A model generated the notes under the pieces. That model did no database searches. It saw nothing but the letters and a program-made list of their open reading frames with translations, and was not told where the DNA came from. The position numbers and the translations under genes are program-made. Shown here in pieces: positions 16,103-24,697 of a stretch of 64,000 bases of DNA. This DNA comes from AP-15 sp963796155 (GTDB lineage Bacteria; Pseudomonadota; Alphaproteobacteria; ATCC43930; CGMCC-115725). Numbering within the stretch: the first letter of the stretch is position 1; each line of letters begins with the position of its first letter. The stretch spans positions 44,626 through 108,625 of the forward strand of contig CAWCKT010000020.1 of assembly GCA_963796155.1 (NCBI GenBank), written 5' to 3'.

Positions 16103-17119
16103 GTGATTCAAAAAAACTGGCAAACGCTGATCAAACCGAAGCAGCTATCGGTCGAGTTGGGTGAAGACCCCAAGCGCGTAGCGACGGTGGTCGCCGAGCC
16201 GCTGGAACGCGGTTTCGGTCTCACGCTCGGTAACGCGCTGCGCCGCGTCTTGCTCTCCTCGCTGCAGGGTGCGGCAGTCACCTCGATGCAGATCGAGGGC
16301 GTGCTGCACGAGTTTTCTTCGATCCCGGGCGTGCTCGAGGACGTTACCGATATCGTCCTCAACGTCAAGGGCATCGACCTGCGGATGTACGGGGATGGCC
16401 CCAAGCGCATGCGGTTGCGTGCCAACGGCCCCGGCGAAATCCATGCCGGCGCGATCGAAACCGGCCACGACATCGACATCCTGAACCCCGAATTGGTGAT
16501 CTGCACCCTCGACGGCGGTACCAAGATCGCGATGGAGCTGACCGTCGAGAACGGCAAGGGCTATGTGCCGGCGACGCAGAACCGACCGGAGGATGCGCCG
16601 ATCGGCCTGATCCCGGTCGACGCGCTGTTCAGCCCGGTGCGCAAGGTGTCCTACCGGGTCGAGAACACTCGCGTGGGACAGGTTACCGACTATGACCGGC
16701 TGGCGATCCGCGTCGAGACCAACGGTGCGGTGACGCCCGAGGATGCGGTGGCGCTCGCCGCACGCATCCTGCAAGACCAGCTACAACTGTTCATCAATTT
16801 CGAGGAGCCGCGTCACCCGTCGGAAGAAATTCGCCCGAGCGAGCTGCCGTTCAACAAGAACCTGCTGCGCAAGGTCGACGAACTCGAGCTGTCGGTGCGC
16901 TCGGCCAATTGCCTGAAGAACGACAACATCGTCTATATCGGCGACCTGGTTCAGAAATCCGAGGCCGAAATGCTGCGGACGCCGAATTTTGGGCGCAAAT
17001 CTCTGAACGAGATCAAAGAGGTATTGGCCCAGATGGGACTTCATCTCGGAATGGAGATCGTGAACTGGCCGCCCGAGAACATCGAAGAATTGGCAAAGCG
17101 CCTCGACGAGCCCTATTGA
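16103..17119 (+). CDS. rpoA: DNA-directed RNA polymerase alpha subunit
   Basis: Alpha nucleates RNA polymerase assembly and its C-terminal domain contacts UP elements and activators. The N-terminal domain (about residues 1-230) has the assembly block GFGLTLGNALRRVLLSSLQG. A linker follows, and the C-terminal domain has ANCLKNDNIVYIGDLVQK and NFGRKSLNEIKEVL. Two adjacent GTG codons (16100, 16103) could start; 16103 gives the usual MIQKNWQ-type N-terminus and better spacing to GAGGG at 16091-16095. The 338-residue length is normal. Confidence 0.97.
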   Translation: MIQKNWQTLIKPKQLSVELGEDPKRVATVVAEPLERGFGLTLGNALRRVLLSSLQGAAVTSMQIEGVLHEFSSIPGVLEDVTDIVLNVKGIDLRMYGDGPKRMRLRANGPGEIHAGAIETGHDIDILNPELVICTLDGGTKIAMELTVENGKGYVPATQNRPEDAPIGLIPVDALFSPVRKVSYRVENTRVGQVTDYDRLAIRVETNGAVTPEDAVALAARILQDQLQLFINFEEPRHPSEEIRPSELPFNKNLLRKVDELELSVRSANCLKNDNIVYIGDLVQKSEAEMLRTPNFGRKSLNEIKEVLAQMGLHLGMEIVNWPPENIEELAKRLDEPY

Positions 17120-17126
17120 GGATCCC

Positions 17127-17552
17127 ATGCGCCATCGCCTGCGCGGCCGCAGCTTCAGCCGCAAATCCGCCCACCGCAAGGCGATGTTCGAGAACCTTGC
17201 CGCGGCGCTGATCAAGCACGAGCAGATCACGACGACATTGCCCAAGGCCAAGGATTTGCGCCCGATCGTCGAGCGGCTGATCACGATCGGTAAGCATGGC
17301 GGGCTGGCCGGGCGGCGGCGGGCGATCGCCAAGTTGCAGGATACGAACCTGGCCGACAAGCTGATGACCACCTTGGCACAACGCTATGCCGCTCGGGCCG
17401 GCGGTTACACCCGCATCATCAAGGCCGGATACCGCTATGGCGACGATGCGGCGATGGCGGTGATCGAGCTCGTCGACCGCGATCCCGCGGCCAAAGGCAA
17501 GGATTCCGGCCCAACCGGGACCGAAGGCGAGGCCGAAGAAGCGGCCGCGTAG
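17127..17552 (+). CDS. rplQ: 50S ribosomal protein L17
   Basis: L17 is a large-subunit protein near the tunnel exit. The N-terminal blocks LRGRSFSRKSAHRKAMFENL and EQITTTLPKAKDLRPIVERL are diagnostic. The core ends around residue 120 at AVIELVDRD, followed by an acidic/Ala tail of about 20 residues that is common in alphaproteobacteria. It closes the alpha operon. Confidence 0.97.
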   Translation: MRHRLRGRSFSRKSAHRKAMFENLAAALIKHEQITTTLPKAKDLRPIVERLITIGKHGGLAGRRRAIAKLQDTNLADKLMTTLAQRYAARAGGYTRIIKAGYRYGDDAAMAVIELVDRDPAAKGKDSGPTGTEGEAEEAAA

Positions 17553-17644
17553 TTCCCTCGCCAGCCCGGGCCGCACCCCCCTCTACGCGCGCGGCAGGAA
17601 CAGCGGGCGCGTAAAATAAATCGAAAACCTGCGAGGGGCCCGAG

Positions 17645-18730
17645 ATGCTGTTCAAATGCCTGCCGACGGGAGCACCAATCCCCGGGCGCTTTCCGGGGCC
17701 GGTTCATGCCCGCGGCAAATGGTTCACCGTCGACATTCACTGCCATGTGCTGACCCCGAAGGCCGCGGAGATGGTCGCAGGCAACGCCGCCGCGACGCGG
17801 CATCCGCGGGAAGTCTACGCCAACGAGCGCACACGCGAGGTCAACAGGCAGCAGGCGGAGCGCAACCGCATCCAGTCGACCTCGGTCGAAAAGCGACTCG
17901 AAGACATGGACCGGATGGGGATCGACATCCAGGCGATCTCGCCCTCGCCGAACCAGACCTACTATGCCGCCGACCCCGATCTCGGGATCGCCACCGCGCG
18001 GGTCGTCAACGACAATCTCGCCGAGATCGTCGGCCGTCATCCCGACCGCTTCGTGGCCCTCGGCACGGTTCCGTTTCAGGCACCGGATCTCGCCGTCGCC
18101 GAGCTCGACCGGCTGCACAAATCATTGGGCTTTCGCGGCATCGAGATCGCGACCAATGTGGCCGGCGAGGACCTCTCGGCCGAGCGCTTCCGCAAGATCT
18201 TCGCGCGGGTCGAGGAACTCGGCATGTTGATCTTCATGCACCCGACGGGGTTTCCGGAGGCGCGGCGGTTCGCCGACCATTACCTTGTCAATGTGATCGG
18301 CAACCCGCTCAATTCGACCGTCGCGGTCCATCATCTGATCTTTGGCGGCGTGCTGCACGCCTACCCGAACCTCAAGCTCGTCGTCGCGCATGGCGGCGGC
18401 TATCTGCCGGCATATTCCGGCCGCATCGACCACGCGGCCGCCGCCCGCCCCGATTGCTGCGAAGATATCCACCGGATGCCGAGCGAGTATCTGAAGCGGC
18501 TCTATTTCGACACGATCGTCTTTACCCATCATCAGCTGGAATATCTCGTCGACCAATATGGCGCCGACCACGTGCTGATGGGCACCGATTATCCGGCCGA
18601 TATGGGCGAGGTCGACCCGATCGGCTTTGTCGAGGGGGCGGCCGGGCTCGACGACGCCGAGCGCCGGGCAATCCTCGGCCGCAATGCCGCACGGCTGTTG
18701 AACATCGAGATCCCCGCCGCATCCGGCTGA
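17645..18730 (+). CDS. Amidohydrolase-2 family protein, tandem copy A
   Basis: This is a TIM-barrel metal-dependent hydrolase or decarboxylase of the ACMSD-like amidohydrolase-2 family. The metal motif DIHCHV gives H32 and H34 of 361 residues. FMHPTGFPEARRF, LVVAHGGGYLPAYSGRIDHA and the terminal HVLMGTDYPADMG (metal Asp) are further active-site segments. The next gene, 15 bases downstream, is a close paralogue of identical length. Members of this family often decarboxylate aromatic or ring-cleavage acids; the substrate here is unknown. No signal peptide is apparent. Confidence 0.9.
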   Translation: MLFKCLPTGAPIPGRFPGPVHARGKWFTVDIHCHVLTPKAAEMVAGNAAATRHPREVYANERTREVNRQQAERNRIQSTSVEKRLEDMDRMGIDIQAISPSPNQTYYAADPDLGIATARVVNDNLAEIVGRHPDRFVALGTVPFQAPDLAVAELDRLHKSLGFRGIEIATNVAGEDLSAERFRKIFARVEELGMLIFMHPTGFPEARRFADHYLVNVIGNPLNSTVAVHHLIFGGVLHAYPNLKLVVAHGGGYLPAYSGRIDHAAAARPDCCEDIHRMPSEYLKRLYFDTIVFTHHQLEYLVDQYGADHVLMGTDYPADMGEVDPIGFVEGAAGLDDAERRAILGRNAARLLNIEIPAASG

Positions 18731-18745
18731 TCGAGGGCAACCGCG

Positions 18746-19831
18746 ATGCTGTTCAAGTGCCTGCCGCCCGATGCCGAAATCCCCGGCCGCTTCCCGGGGC
18801 CGGTGCATGCCCGCGGCAAATGGTTCACGATCGACATCCATTGCCATGTCCGCAGCGACAAGGCGGCGGCAATGGTCGAGGGCAACACGCCCGTCTCGCG
18901 CTGGTTTCTCGAAACCGCCGCCAGCGAGAAAAGCCGCGCGATCAACCGGCAGAATGGCGAGCGGACCCGCCTCCAGGGCTCCTCGCCCGAACAGCGCATC
19001 GAGGACATGGACCGGATGGGGATCGACATCCAGGCGATCTCGCCCGCACCGCGCCAGACCTATTACGGCGCCGACCCCGATCTCGGGCGCGAGGCCTCAC
19101 GCGCCGTCAATGATTTCATCGCCGAGATCTGCGGCCGCTACCCCGACCGTTTCGTCGGGCTCGGCACGGTGCCGTTTCAGGCCCCCGATCTGGCGATCGC
19201 CGAGCTCGAGCGATTGCACAAATCCCTGGGTTTTCGCGGCATCGAGATCATGACCCATGTCGCCGGCGAGGATCTGTCCGCCGGACGCTTCCGCAAGATC
19301 TTCGCCCGCGCCGAGGAGCTGGGCCTCGTGGTCTTCATGCACCCGGACGGCTTCACCGAGGCCGGGCGTTTCGCCGACCACTATTTTGCCAATGTGATCG
19401 GCAACCCGCTCGACTCGACCGTGGCGTTGCATCATCTGATCTTTGGCGGCGTGCTGCGCGACCACCCGAACTTGAAGCTCGTCGTGGCCCACGGCGGCGG
19501 TTTTCTGCCGGCCTATTCGGGCCGCATAGACCACGCCGCGGCGGCGCGCCCGGATTGCTGCGAAGAGCTCCACCGGATGCCGACCACCTATCTGAAGCGC
19601 GTCTATTTCGATGCGCTCGTCTACACCCACCACCAGCTCGAATATCTCGTCGACCAGTACGGCGCCGACCACATCCTGATGGGCACCGACTATCCCGCCG
19701 ATATGGGCGAGACCGATCCGATCGGCTTTATAGAAGGCGCCCCGGGGCTCGACGACGCCGAGCGCAGAGCGATCCTCGGCGGCAACGCGGCCCGGCTGCT
19801 CAATCTCGAATTCCCCGCGACCTCGCGTTAG
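18746..19831 (+). CDS. Amidohydrolase-2 family protein, tandem copy B
   Basis: This protein has the same 361-residue length and shares long identical stretches with copy A, such as RGKWFTIDIHCHV versus RGKWFTVDIHCHV, and YLVDQYGADHILMGTDYPAD. All metal-binding positions seen in copy A are kept, so both copies look functional. Differences cluster around residues 40-75, next to the active-site entrance, which would suit divergent substrate choice. The pair probably arose by tandem duplication and is likely co-transcribed. Confidence 0.9.
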   Translation: MLFKCLPPDAEIPGRFPGPVHARGKWFTIDIHCHVRSDKAAAMVEGNTPVSRWFLETAASEKSRAINRQNGERTRLQGSSPEQRIEDMDRMGIDIQAISPAPRQTYYGADPDLGREASRAVNDFIAEICGRYPDRFVGLGTVPFQAPDLAIAELERLHKSLGFRGIEIMTHVAGEDLSAGRFRKIFARAEELGLVVFMHPDGFTEAGRFADHYFANVIGNPLDSTVALHHLIFGGVLRDHPNLKLVVAHGGGFLPAYSGRIDHAAAARPDCCEELHRMPTTYLKRVYFDALVYTHHQLEYLVDQYGADHILMGTDYPADMGETDPIGFIEGAPGLDDAERRAILGGNAARLLNLEFPATSR

Positions 19832-19843
19832 AGTGATCGCCCG

Positions 19844-20138
19844 ATGGCGATCATGCTGGCCAAAACCTATGCCGCTTTCAAAGCGGCCGGCGCTCCCGAG
19901 GAGGACGCCGTCGCCGCGGCCGAGGAGTTGGCCGATTACGAGAATCGGTTGACCTCGATTGACAACAGGTTGTCCATTATCGAGGCGCGAGTGACAAATC
20001 TCGAAAACGCGCTCACTCAATTTCGCGCCGATGTCCAGCGCTCGCTTCACGATGTTGACCTGGGCGGTCGGCATCAACGCGGCGGCGACGATCGCGATCC
20101 TGGGGATCTTGTTGCGGGGGCGCGGGCCATTGGCGTGA
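19844..20138 (+). pseudogene. Frameshifted small coiled-coil membrane protein
   Basis: The frame opens MAIMLAKTYAAFKAAGAPEE and runs into a heptad-like coiled coil (RLTSIDNRLSIIEARVTNLE). Without correction it loses sense after about residue 65. Shifting the frame by one base near 20040-20057 gives TWAVGINAAATIAILGILL, a transmembrane helix, then RGRGPLA and a stop at 20136-20138. The corrected product of about 97 residues has the layout of small alphaproteobacterial proteins with a coiled coil and a C-terminal anchor. The shift is one extra base, a real mutation or an assembly error. Confidence 0.6.
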
Positions 20139-20154
20139 AACAGCGGAGGAAGAC

Positions 20155-21652
20155 ATGAAATTTCTGACGGATGAACAGCTGCGGGAACTGCTGCCGGCCG
20201 AGACGTCGTCGTTTCCGTCGCCGGTGCCGACCCAGATCGTGTCGAGCGACGAATACCTGCCGACGCCGCAGACCGAAAAGCAGCGCGAGGTCGAAGCGCG
20301 ACTCAAGGAGCTGAGCGACCGGCTCGCCCGGCGGCAGGGCCTGTCGCGCCGGCGTTTCTTCCAGACCGCCGCCGGCATGGCAGCTTCATTCGTCGCGATG
20401 AACCAGGTGTTCGGCCGGCTCTTCGAGGCGAGCCTGGCCGAGGCTGCCACACCCGACATGGCGGCCGAGCGCGCCGAGGCGTTCTCCAAGCAGTTGATCA
20501 TCGACGGCCACACCCATTTCGTGCGCGACGACACGCGGCTCATGGGCTTCATCAAGGCGCGCGAAGCGGTCGGCAAGGCCGGCTGGAACAAGGAGATCGG
20601 CGACAAGGAGCAGACCATCGACGATCTCAAATATCGCCAATTACGTCAAAGAGATCTACATGGACAGCGACACCAAGGTGGCGCTGTTGTCGAACTCGCC
20701 CTCGGAGGTTCCCGAGGACTGGTTCATCCCGCAGGAGCAGGTGTTCAAGACCCGCGAGCAGGTCAACAAGGAGGCCGGCACGCGGCGGATGATGGCGCAC
20801 TTCACGATCACCCCGGGCTGGCCGGGCTGGCTCGACCAGGTCGACCAGGCGATTGAGGTCTACAAGCCCAATTCGTGGAAGGGTTATACCGTCGGCGACA
20901 ACACCCACAAGGAGCTCGCCAACCATCCCTACCATCTCGACGACGAAAAGCTGATGTACCCCTTCTACGAGAAGGCGGTGAAGTCGGGCATCAAGAACGT
21001 CTGCATCCACAAGGGGTTGTTTGCGCCCGCCGTCGAGGAGAAATTTCCGCGGCTGCGGCCCTATGCCGACGTCAGCGACGTCGGCAAGGCGGCCAAGGAC
21101 TGGCCGCAGCTCAATTTCCTGATCTACCACTCTGCCTATCGCTGGATCGGTGCGGCTCCGTCCGAGGCCATGGCCGAATTCGACCGGACCGGCCGCACCT
21201 CGTGGACCAGCGATCTCGCCGAGATCCCCGAGAAGTACGGCGTCACCAACGTTTATGGCGATTTGGGCCAGCTCTTCGCCTGGACCACGGTCGCCGAGCC
21301 GCGCCTTGCCGCGGCGCTGATGGGCATGCTGGTCAAGGGGCTCGGCGCCGACCACGTGGTGTGGGGCACCGATGCGGTATGGACCGGCGCCCCGCAATGG
21401 CAGATCGAGGGGCTGCGCCGCCTCGAAATCCCGGAGGACATGCAGAAGAAATATGGGTTCCGGCCGCTGGGTCCGGCCGACGGCCCGACCAAGACGGCGG
21501 TCTTCGGCGGCAACACCGCTCGGCTCTACAATTTCGACAAGCGGGCCGATCTCGCCCGGCCCGACCGCTTTGCCGAGATCAAGGCGGACTATGTCAGGAA
21601 CGGACCGGGCCGCAGCAATCTGCGTTACGGCTGGGTCCGCAATTCGGGTTGA
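20155..21652 (+). pseudogene. Exported amidohydrolase-family protein with a single-base frameshift
   Basis: The first frame (from ATG 20155, RBS CGGAGGAAG) encodes a Tat-like twin-arginine segment LSRRRFFQTAAGMAASF around residues 62-78 and then the metal motif IIDGHTHFVRDD. Near 20630-20636 the frame must skip one base, after which ANYVKEIYMDSDTKVALLS continues in the next frame to 21652. Later segments include IHKGLFAP, FLIYHSAYRW and HVVWGTDAVWTGAPQWQIEG, typical of a metal-dependent TIM-barrel hydrolase. As sequenced, both pieces are truncated; the corrected protein would have about 499 residues. Confidence 0.8.
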
Positions 21653-21697
21653 CCAAGATCGAGGTGTCCGAAAGTCTGCGCGTCGCGGCGAGCGGCG

Positions 21698-22483
21698 ATG
21701 ACTGAAGCCGGCGCAGAGCGGCTGGTGATCGCCACCTTTGCCGAACGGCCCGATCTCCTGGCCAAAGTCTTTGAGCCCGAAATCCAATCCGCGGTCCCCG
21801 AGTTCATGCGCCACGACCCGGCCGCGGCGCTCTATTACGGCGACGGTCGACTCGGGCGCTATCTCGATTACGGCTTGGTCGCCGTTGATCCCGCCGAGCC
21901 CGATCGACCGGTTGCGCGGGCCTTCAGCGTGCCGTTCGCCTTTCCCGACGGCGCGCGAGGACGCGAGACACTGCCGGATGGCGGCTGGGACCAGGTGATC
22001 CGCTGGGCGTACCAGGACCGGCTCGCCGGACAGCGGCCCACTGCCGTCAGCGCCCTGGAAATCATGGTTGCGCCCCGGCTGCAGGGGCGCGGCGTGTCTC
22101 GGGTGATGCTCGCCGCGTTGCGCGACAATGCATGCCGCCTCGGCTTTGCCGATCTCTATGCGCCGCTACGCCCGACCGACAAGCATCGCGAACCGCGGAC
22201 ACCCTTTGCCGAATATGTCGCCCGCCGCCGCGAAGACGGTCTGCCGCACAATTCCTGGGTGCGCACCCATCTCCGCTTCGGCGCCCGGATCGTCAAGGTG
22301 GCGCCTTGCAGTATGGTGGTCGCTGCCACTCTCGCCGAGTGGTCCACATGGACCGGTCTGCGCTTCGCCGCAAGTGGCCCGGCGATTGTCCCCGGCGCCT
22401 TGAGCCCGATCCATGTCGCGCTCGAACAGGATCACGCGGTCTATGTCGAGCCCAATCTATGGGTCCACCATCCACTCGGCTGA
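21698..22483 (+). CDS. GNAT-fold acetyltransferase-like protein
   Basis: The 261-residue protein carries a GNAT motif A, LEIMVAPRLQGRGVSRVML, whose Q-x-x-G-x-G/S pattern binds the acyl-CoA pyrophosphate. The flanks (RHDPAAALYYGD at the N-terminus, RTHLRFGARIVKVAPCSMVV after the motif) suggest a complete GNAT domain with extra N- and C-terminal segments. No substrate can be inferred. It follows the frameshifted amidohydrolase by 45 bases and may be co-transcribed with it. Confidence 0.7.
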   Translation: MTEAGAERLVIATFAERPDLLAKVFEPEIQSAVPEFMRHDPAAALYYGDGRLGRYLDYGLVAVDPAEPDRPVARAFSVPFAFPDGARGRETLPDGGWDQVIRWAYQDRLAGQRPTAVSALEIMVAPRLQGRGVSRVMLAALRDNACRLGFADLYAPLRPTDKHREPRTPFAEYVARRREDGLPHNSWVRTHLRFGARIVKVAPCSMVVAATLAEWSTWTGLRFAASGPAIVPGALSPIHVALEQDHAVYVEPNLWVHHPLG

Positions 22484-22505
22484 TCGGAGCTCGTTCTCGA
22501 TCAAT

Positions 22506-22533
22506 GGATTACGGTGACAGGATTACGGTGACA
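22506..22533 (+). repeat. 14-bp perfect tandem duplication
   Basis: GGATTACGGTGACA occurs at 22506-22519 and again at 22520-22533 with no gap. It lies in non-coding sequence 23 bases after the GNAT stop. Two copies only, so a replication slippage product or a paired protein-binding site are both possible. Confidence 0.85.
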
Positions 22534-22600
22534 GCCTACTCGACGTCTCACAGCATCTGCGCTTGCTGCGGGGTGTTAGGTTAGGCTGCCGTCCTTGATA

Positions 22601-22625
22601 AATTGTGATTATCTCCATCACAATT
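22601..22625 (+). promoter_or_regulatory. AT-rich inverted repeat, candidate operator
   Basis: AATTGTGAT (22601-22609) and ATCACAATT (22617-22625) are perfect inverted copies with a 7-base spacer TATCTCC. The half-site recalls dimeric regulator operators such as those of CRP/FNR-like or GntR-type proteins, but the spacing differs from the CRP consensus. No gene starts immediately beside it, so its target is unclear. Confidence 0.5.
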
Positions 22626-22925
22626 TTACCTTATTATCATCGTATGGTGAGCCGGCCAAAGCACCCGAATGTGCGGCCGCAAGAGGACCGAGGCGTGATC
22701 AGACCGTCGCCGAAACCGCCGCCAAGAATGCGCTCGGACCGGTTGGGAAGGGGTCCGCTGCGCTGAGGCTTTTCGACCTAGAGGCGAGATTTCGCGCTTG
22801 ATTCGCGCTAGACTGAAAATGGGTAGAAACTGCAGGTTGGGTTGTACTCGCGCAGCTGTTGACGGAACGAGCACCCGTGCCCCTCCGGCAATTGCCGGAG
22901 GGGCCGAGCGGGGACGGAGAAGGCC

Positions 22926-23450
22926 TTATTCCGCTGCGACCGGCTGCGCCTGCGGCACCGGCGGCCCATCGGCCCGGATCTCGGCGTCCCACGGGCCGGG
23001 GAAGCGGCCGCGGCTGACCTTGTCGCGCGAGAAGATGTGGTAGTCGACCGGCCATTCGGCGCGCGGCAGCTCGTAGAAGACCTCTACACCATTACCGTCG
23101 GGGTCGCGGGTATAGATGCCGAGCGAGATGCCGTGATCGGAAATGTGCTCGATCGGCCAGCCCTTCGCCTTGATGCGGTGGTAGAAGTCCTTGAGGTCGT
23201 CGAGGCTCTCCAGCCGCCAGGCCATGTGGTTGAGCCCGACCTGGCCCTTCTGCTGGAGCGGCGCATCCTCGCCCAACTGCATCAAGGCGACCTCATGCGA
23301 CTGGTCGGTGTCGGCCGACATGAAGGCGGCCCAGCCCGGGCGGTACTCGTAGGTGTGCAGTCCGAGCAGGTCCTCGTACCACTCCTTCGACCGCTCGGCG
23401 TTGCGGACATAGATGTTGACGTGCTGCAGATACATCGGTCGTTTGCTCAT
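22926..23450 (-). CDS. VOC-family (glyoxalase/extradiol dioxygenase-like) protein
   Basis: The protein of 174 residues begins MSKRPMYLQHVNIYVRNAER, using the ATG complementary to 23448-23450. It shows one pair of beta-alpha-beta-beta-beta modules. The expected 2-His-1-carboxylate metal ligands are visible: His in LQHVNIYV, His in GLNHMAWRL and Glu in GNGVEVFYELP. Family members are ring-cleaving dioxygenases, glyoxalases or epimerases. It lies 88 bases downstream of a second VOC gene on the same strand, probably in one transcript. Substrate unknown. Confidence 0.85.
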   Translation of the reverse strand: MSKRPMYLQHVNIYVRNAERSKEWYEDLLGLHTYEYRPGWAAFMSADTDQSHEVALMQLGEDAPLQQKGQVGLNHMAWRLESLDDLKDFYHRIKAKGWPIEHISDHGISLGIYTRDPDGNGVEVFYELPRAEWPVDYHIFSRDKVSRGRFPGPWDAEIRADGPPVPQAQPVAAE

Positions 23451-23538
23451 GGCGCCCTCGCTCCTGTTGCCCGCTTGGCGGGGATGACGATACCCGAACT
23501 CTACCACGCCTCCTCCCGCTTGCCCAAGGACCGCGGGG

Positions 23539-24084
23539 TCAGGCTTCCAGCTGCGCCGCGATCTTCCGGGAGATCTCGGCCCGCCACTCCTCCATCGGCT
23601 TGAAGCCCGGCAGGCCGCGGCAATGGGCCTCGGTCTCGCGGAAGAGTTCGTCCTCGGGTTTGTCGAGGTCGATCGGGAAGCCGCAGGGTTGCGAGACGTA
23701 CCACGGCGTGTCGCAGAACATCTCGATGCGGTTGCCTTCGGGATCGTGGAAGTAAACCGACCAGGCGTTGCCGTGGCTGACCGGACGGATGCCCTCGCAA
23801 CCGGCCGCCCGAACCTTGCGGAAGGCGCGCTGCACATCGGCGAGCGTGCCGACGTTGAACGAGACCTGCTGGACCATCGGCGTCTCGACGCCGGTCTTGC
23901 GGCCCGGGCAGAGGACCACCTGGTGGTGGTCGCTCGGGTTGCGGCTCAAGAAGGTGATGCGGCCGTCGGGTGCCGCGTCGCTGACCACGAAGCCGAGGAC
24001 GCGGGTGTAGAAGTCGATCATCTTCGGGAGGTCGGATACATAAAGCCCGACATGGCTGAGCCGCGGCGCTGCTTCTTGCGACAT
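23539..24084 (-). CDS. VOC-family protein with a divergent metal site
   Basis: The 181-residue protein starts MSQEAAPRLSHVGLYVSDLP, with GAGGAGGAG upstream. Ligand candidates are His in RLSHVGLYV and Glu in EGNRIEMFCDTP. At the position of the central His the sequence reads VQQVSFNVG, so that ligand is Gln rather than His; some glyoxalases use such non-His ligands. PRPVSHGNAWSVYFHDPEGN-type sequence precedes the Glu. It is co-directional with the next VOC gene. Confidence 0.82.
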   Translation of the reverse strand: MSQEAAPRLSHVGLYVSDLPKMIDFYTRVLGFVVSDAAPDGRITFLSRNPSDHHQVVLCPGRKTGVETPMVQQVSFNVGTLADVQRAFRKVRAAGCEGIRPVSHGNAWSVYFHDPEGNRIEMFCDTPWYVSQPCGFPIDLDKPEDELFRETEAHCRGLPGFKPMEEWRAEISRKIAAQLEA

Positions 24085-24175
24085 TATTGGGCACTCCTCC
24101 TCGGGGTCGGACGAAGGCAGCCTAGCTTTCCACGGGGCATCCACGCAAGGGTTGCGACGCGACGGCGGTTTGGCC

Positions 24176-24697
24176 CTACCGGCTCGCGAGGAGCTTGTCG
24201 AGTAGAGCACGGATTTCCAGGATCTCGCGCCGCACCTCTTCCAGAGCCGCCTGCAGGGCTTGCCGGGAGGGAGCCGGAGCCGAGTCTGGAACCGGCCGCT
24301 CAGCGGCGGGCTCGAGCGGGAACAGGGTCGCCGGTACGGCCCTCTCGGCCCGCGCCGCCGGAGGCTCCTCGCCCCTCAGCCCGCCCTCACGAAGCAGCTT
24401 CTGGACTCCGCGGATGGTGTAGCCCTCCTGATAGAGGAATTGCCGGATCCGCCGCAGCAGGTCGACGTCCTCCGGCCGATAATAGCGCCGGCCGCCGCCG
24501 CGCTTGAGCGGTTTGACCTCCGGGAATTTGGATTCCCAGAAGCGCAGCACATGTGCCGGCAGGTCGAGCTCTTCGGCGACTTCTGTGGTGGTGCGAAAGG
24601 CGGCGCCCGATTTGCCGGAGCGCCGCGGGGCGGCCGCCTCGTTCGCCTGGGTCACTTCAGGAAGAGGACGCCTTGGCCGTTGCGCCGTCGCTTGCAT
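24176..24697 (-). CDS. MerR-family transcriptional regulator
   Basis: The N-terminal winged HTH (TTEVAEELDLPAHVLRFWES, then KPLKRGGGRRYYRPEDVDLL) is the MerR type often found just downstream of ihfA in alphaproteobacteria. The C-terminal third is a likely coiled coil (LQAALEEVRREILEIRALL) for dimerisation, separated by a Pro/Ala-rich linker; no metal-binding cysteines are present. The ATG at 24697 overlaps ihfA by 41 bases. A GTG at 24655, one base after the ihfA stop, is an attractive alternative start giving about 159 residues. Confidence 0.85.
   Translation of the reverse strand: MQATAQRPRRPLPEVTQANEAAAPRRSGKSGAAFRTTTEVAEELDLPAHVLRFWESKFPEVKPLKRGGGRRYYRPEDVDLLRRIRQFLYQEGYTIRGVQKLLREGGLRGEEPPAARAERAVPATLFPLEPAAERPVPDSAPAPSRQALQAALEEVRREILEIRALLDKLLASR

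Larger units (their letters stand above)
22484..22925 (+). other. Intergenic region, no convincing gene
   Basis: About 440 bases separate the GNAT gene from the VOC gene on the other strand. Short open frames here have no recognisable content. The segment holds a 14-base tandem repeat and an AT-rich inverted repeat, listed separately, and is locally less GC-rich than its neighbours around 22590-22650. Confidence 0.6.

Noticed and set aside
20600..20660. Programmed ribosomal frameshift in the exported amidohydrolase
   Set aside because: No slippery heptamer or downstream pseudoknot is evident at the junction; a simple extra base explains it.
22595..22801. 68-codon plus-strand frame in the GNAT-VOC intergenic region
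   Set aside because: Composition is not protein-like, and it spans the palindrome without RBS or family support.
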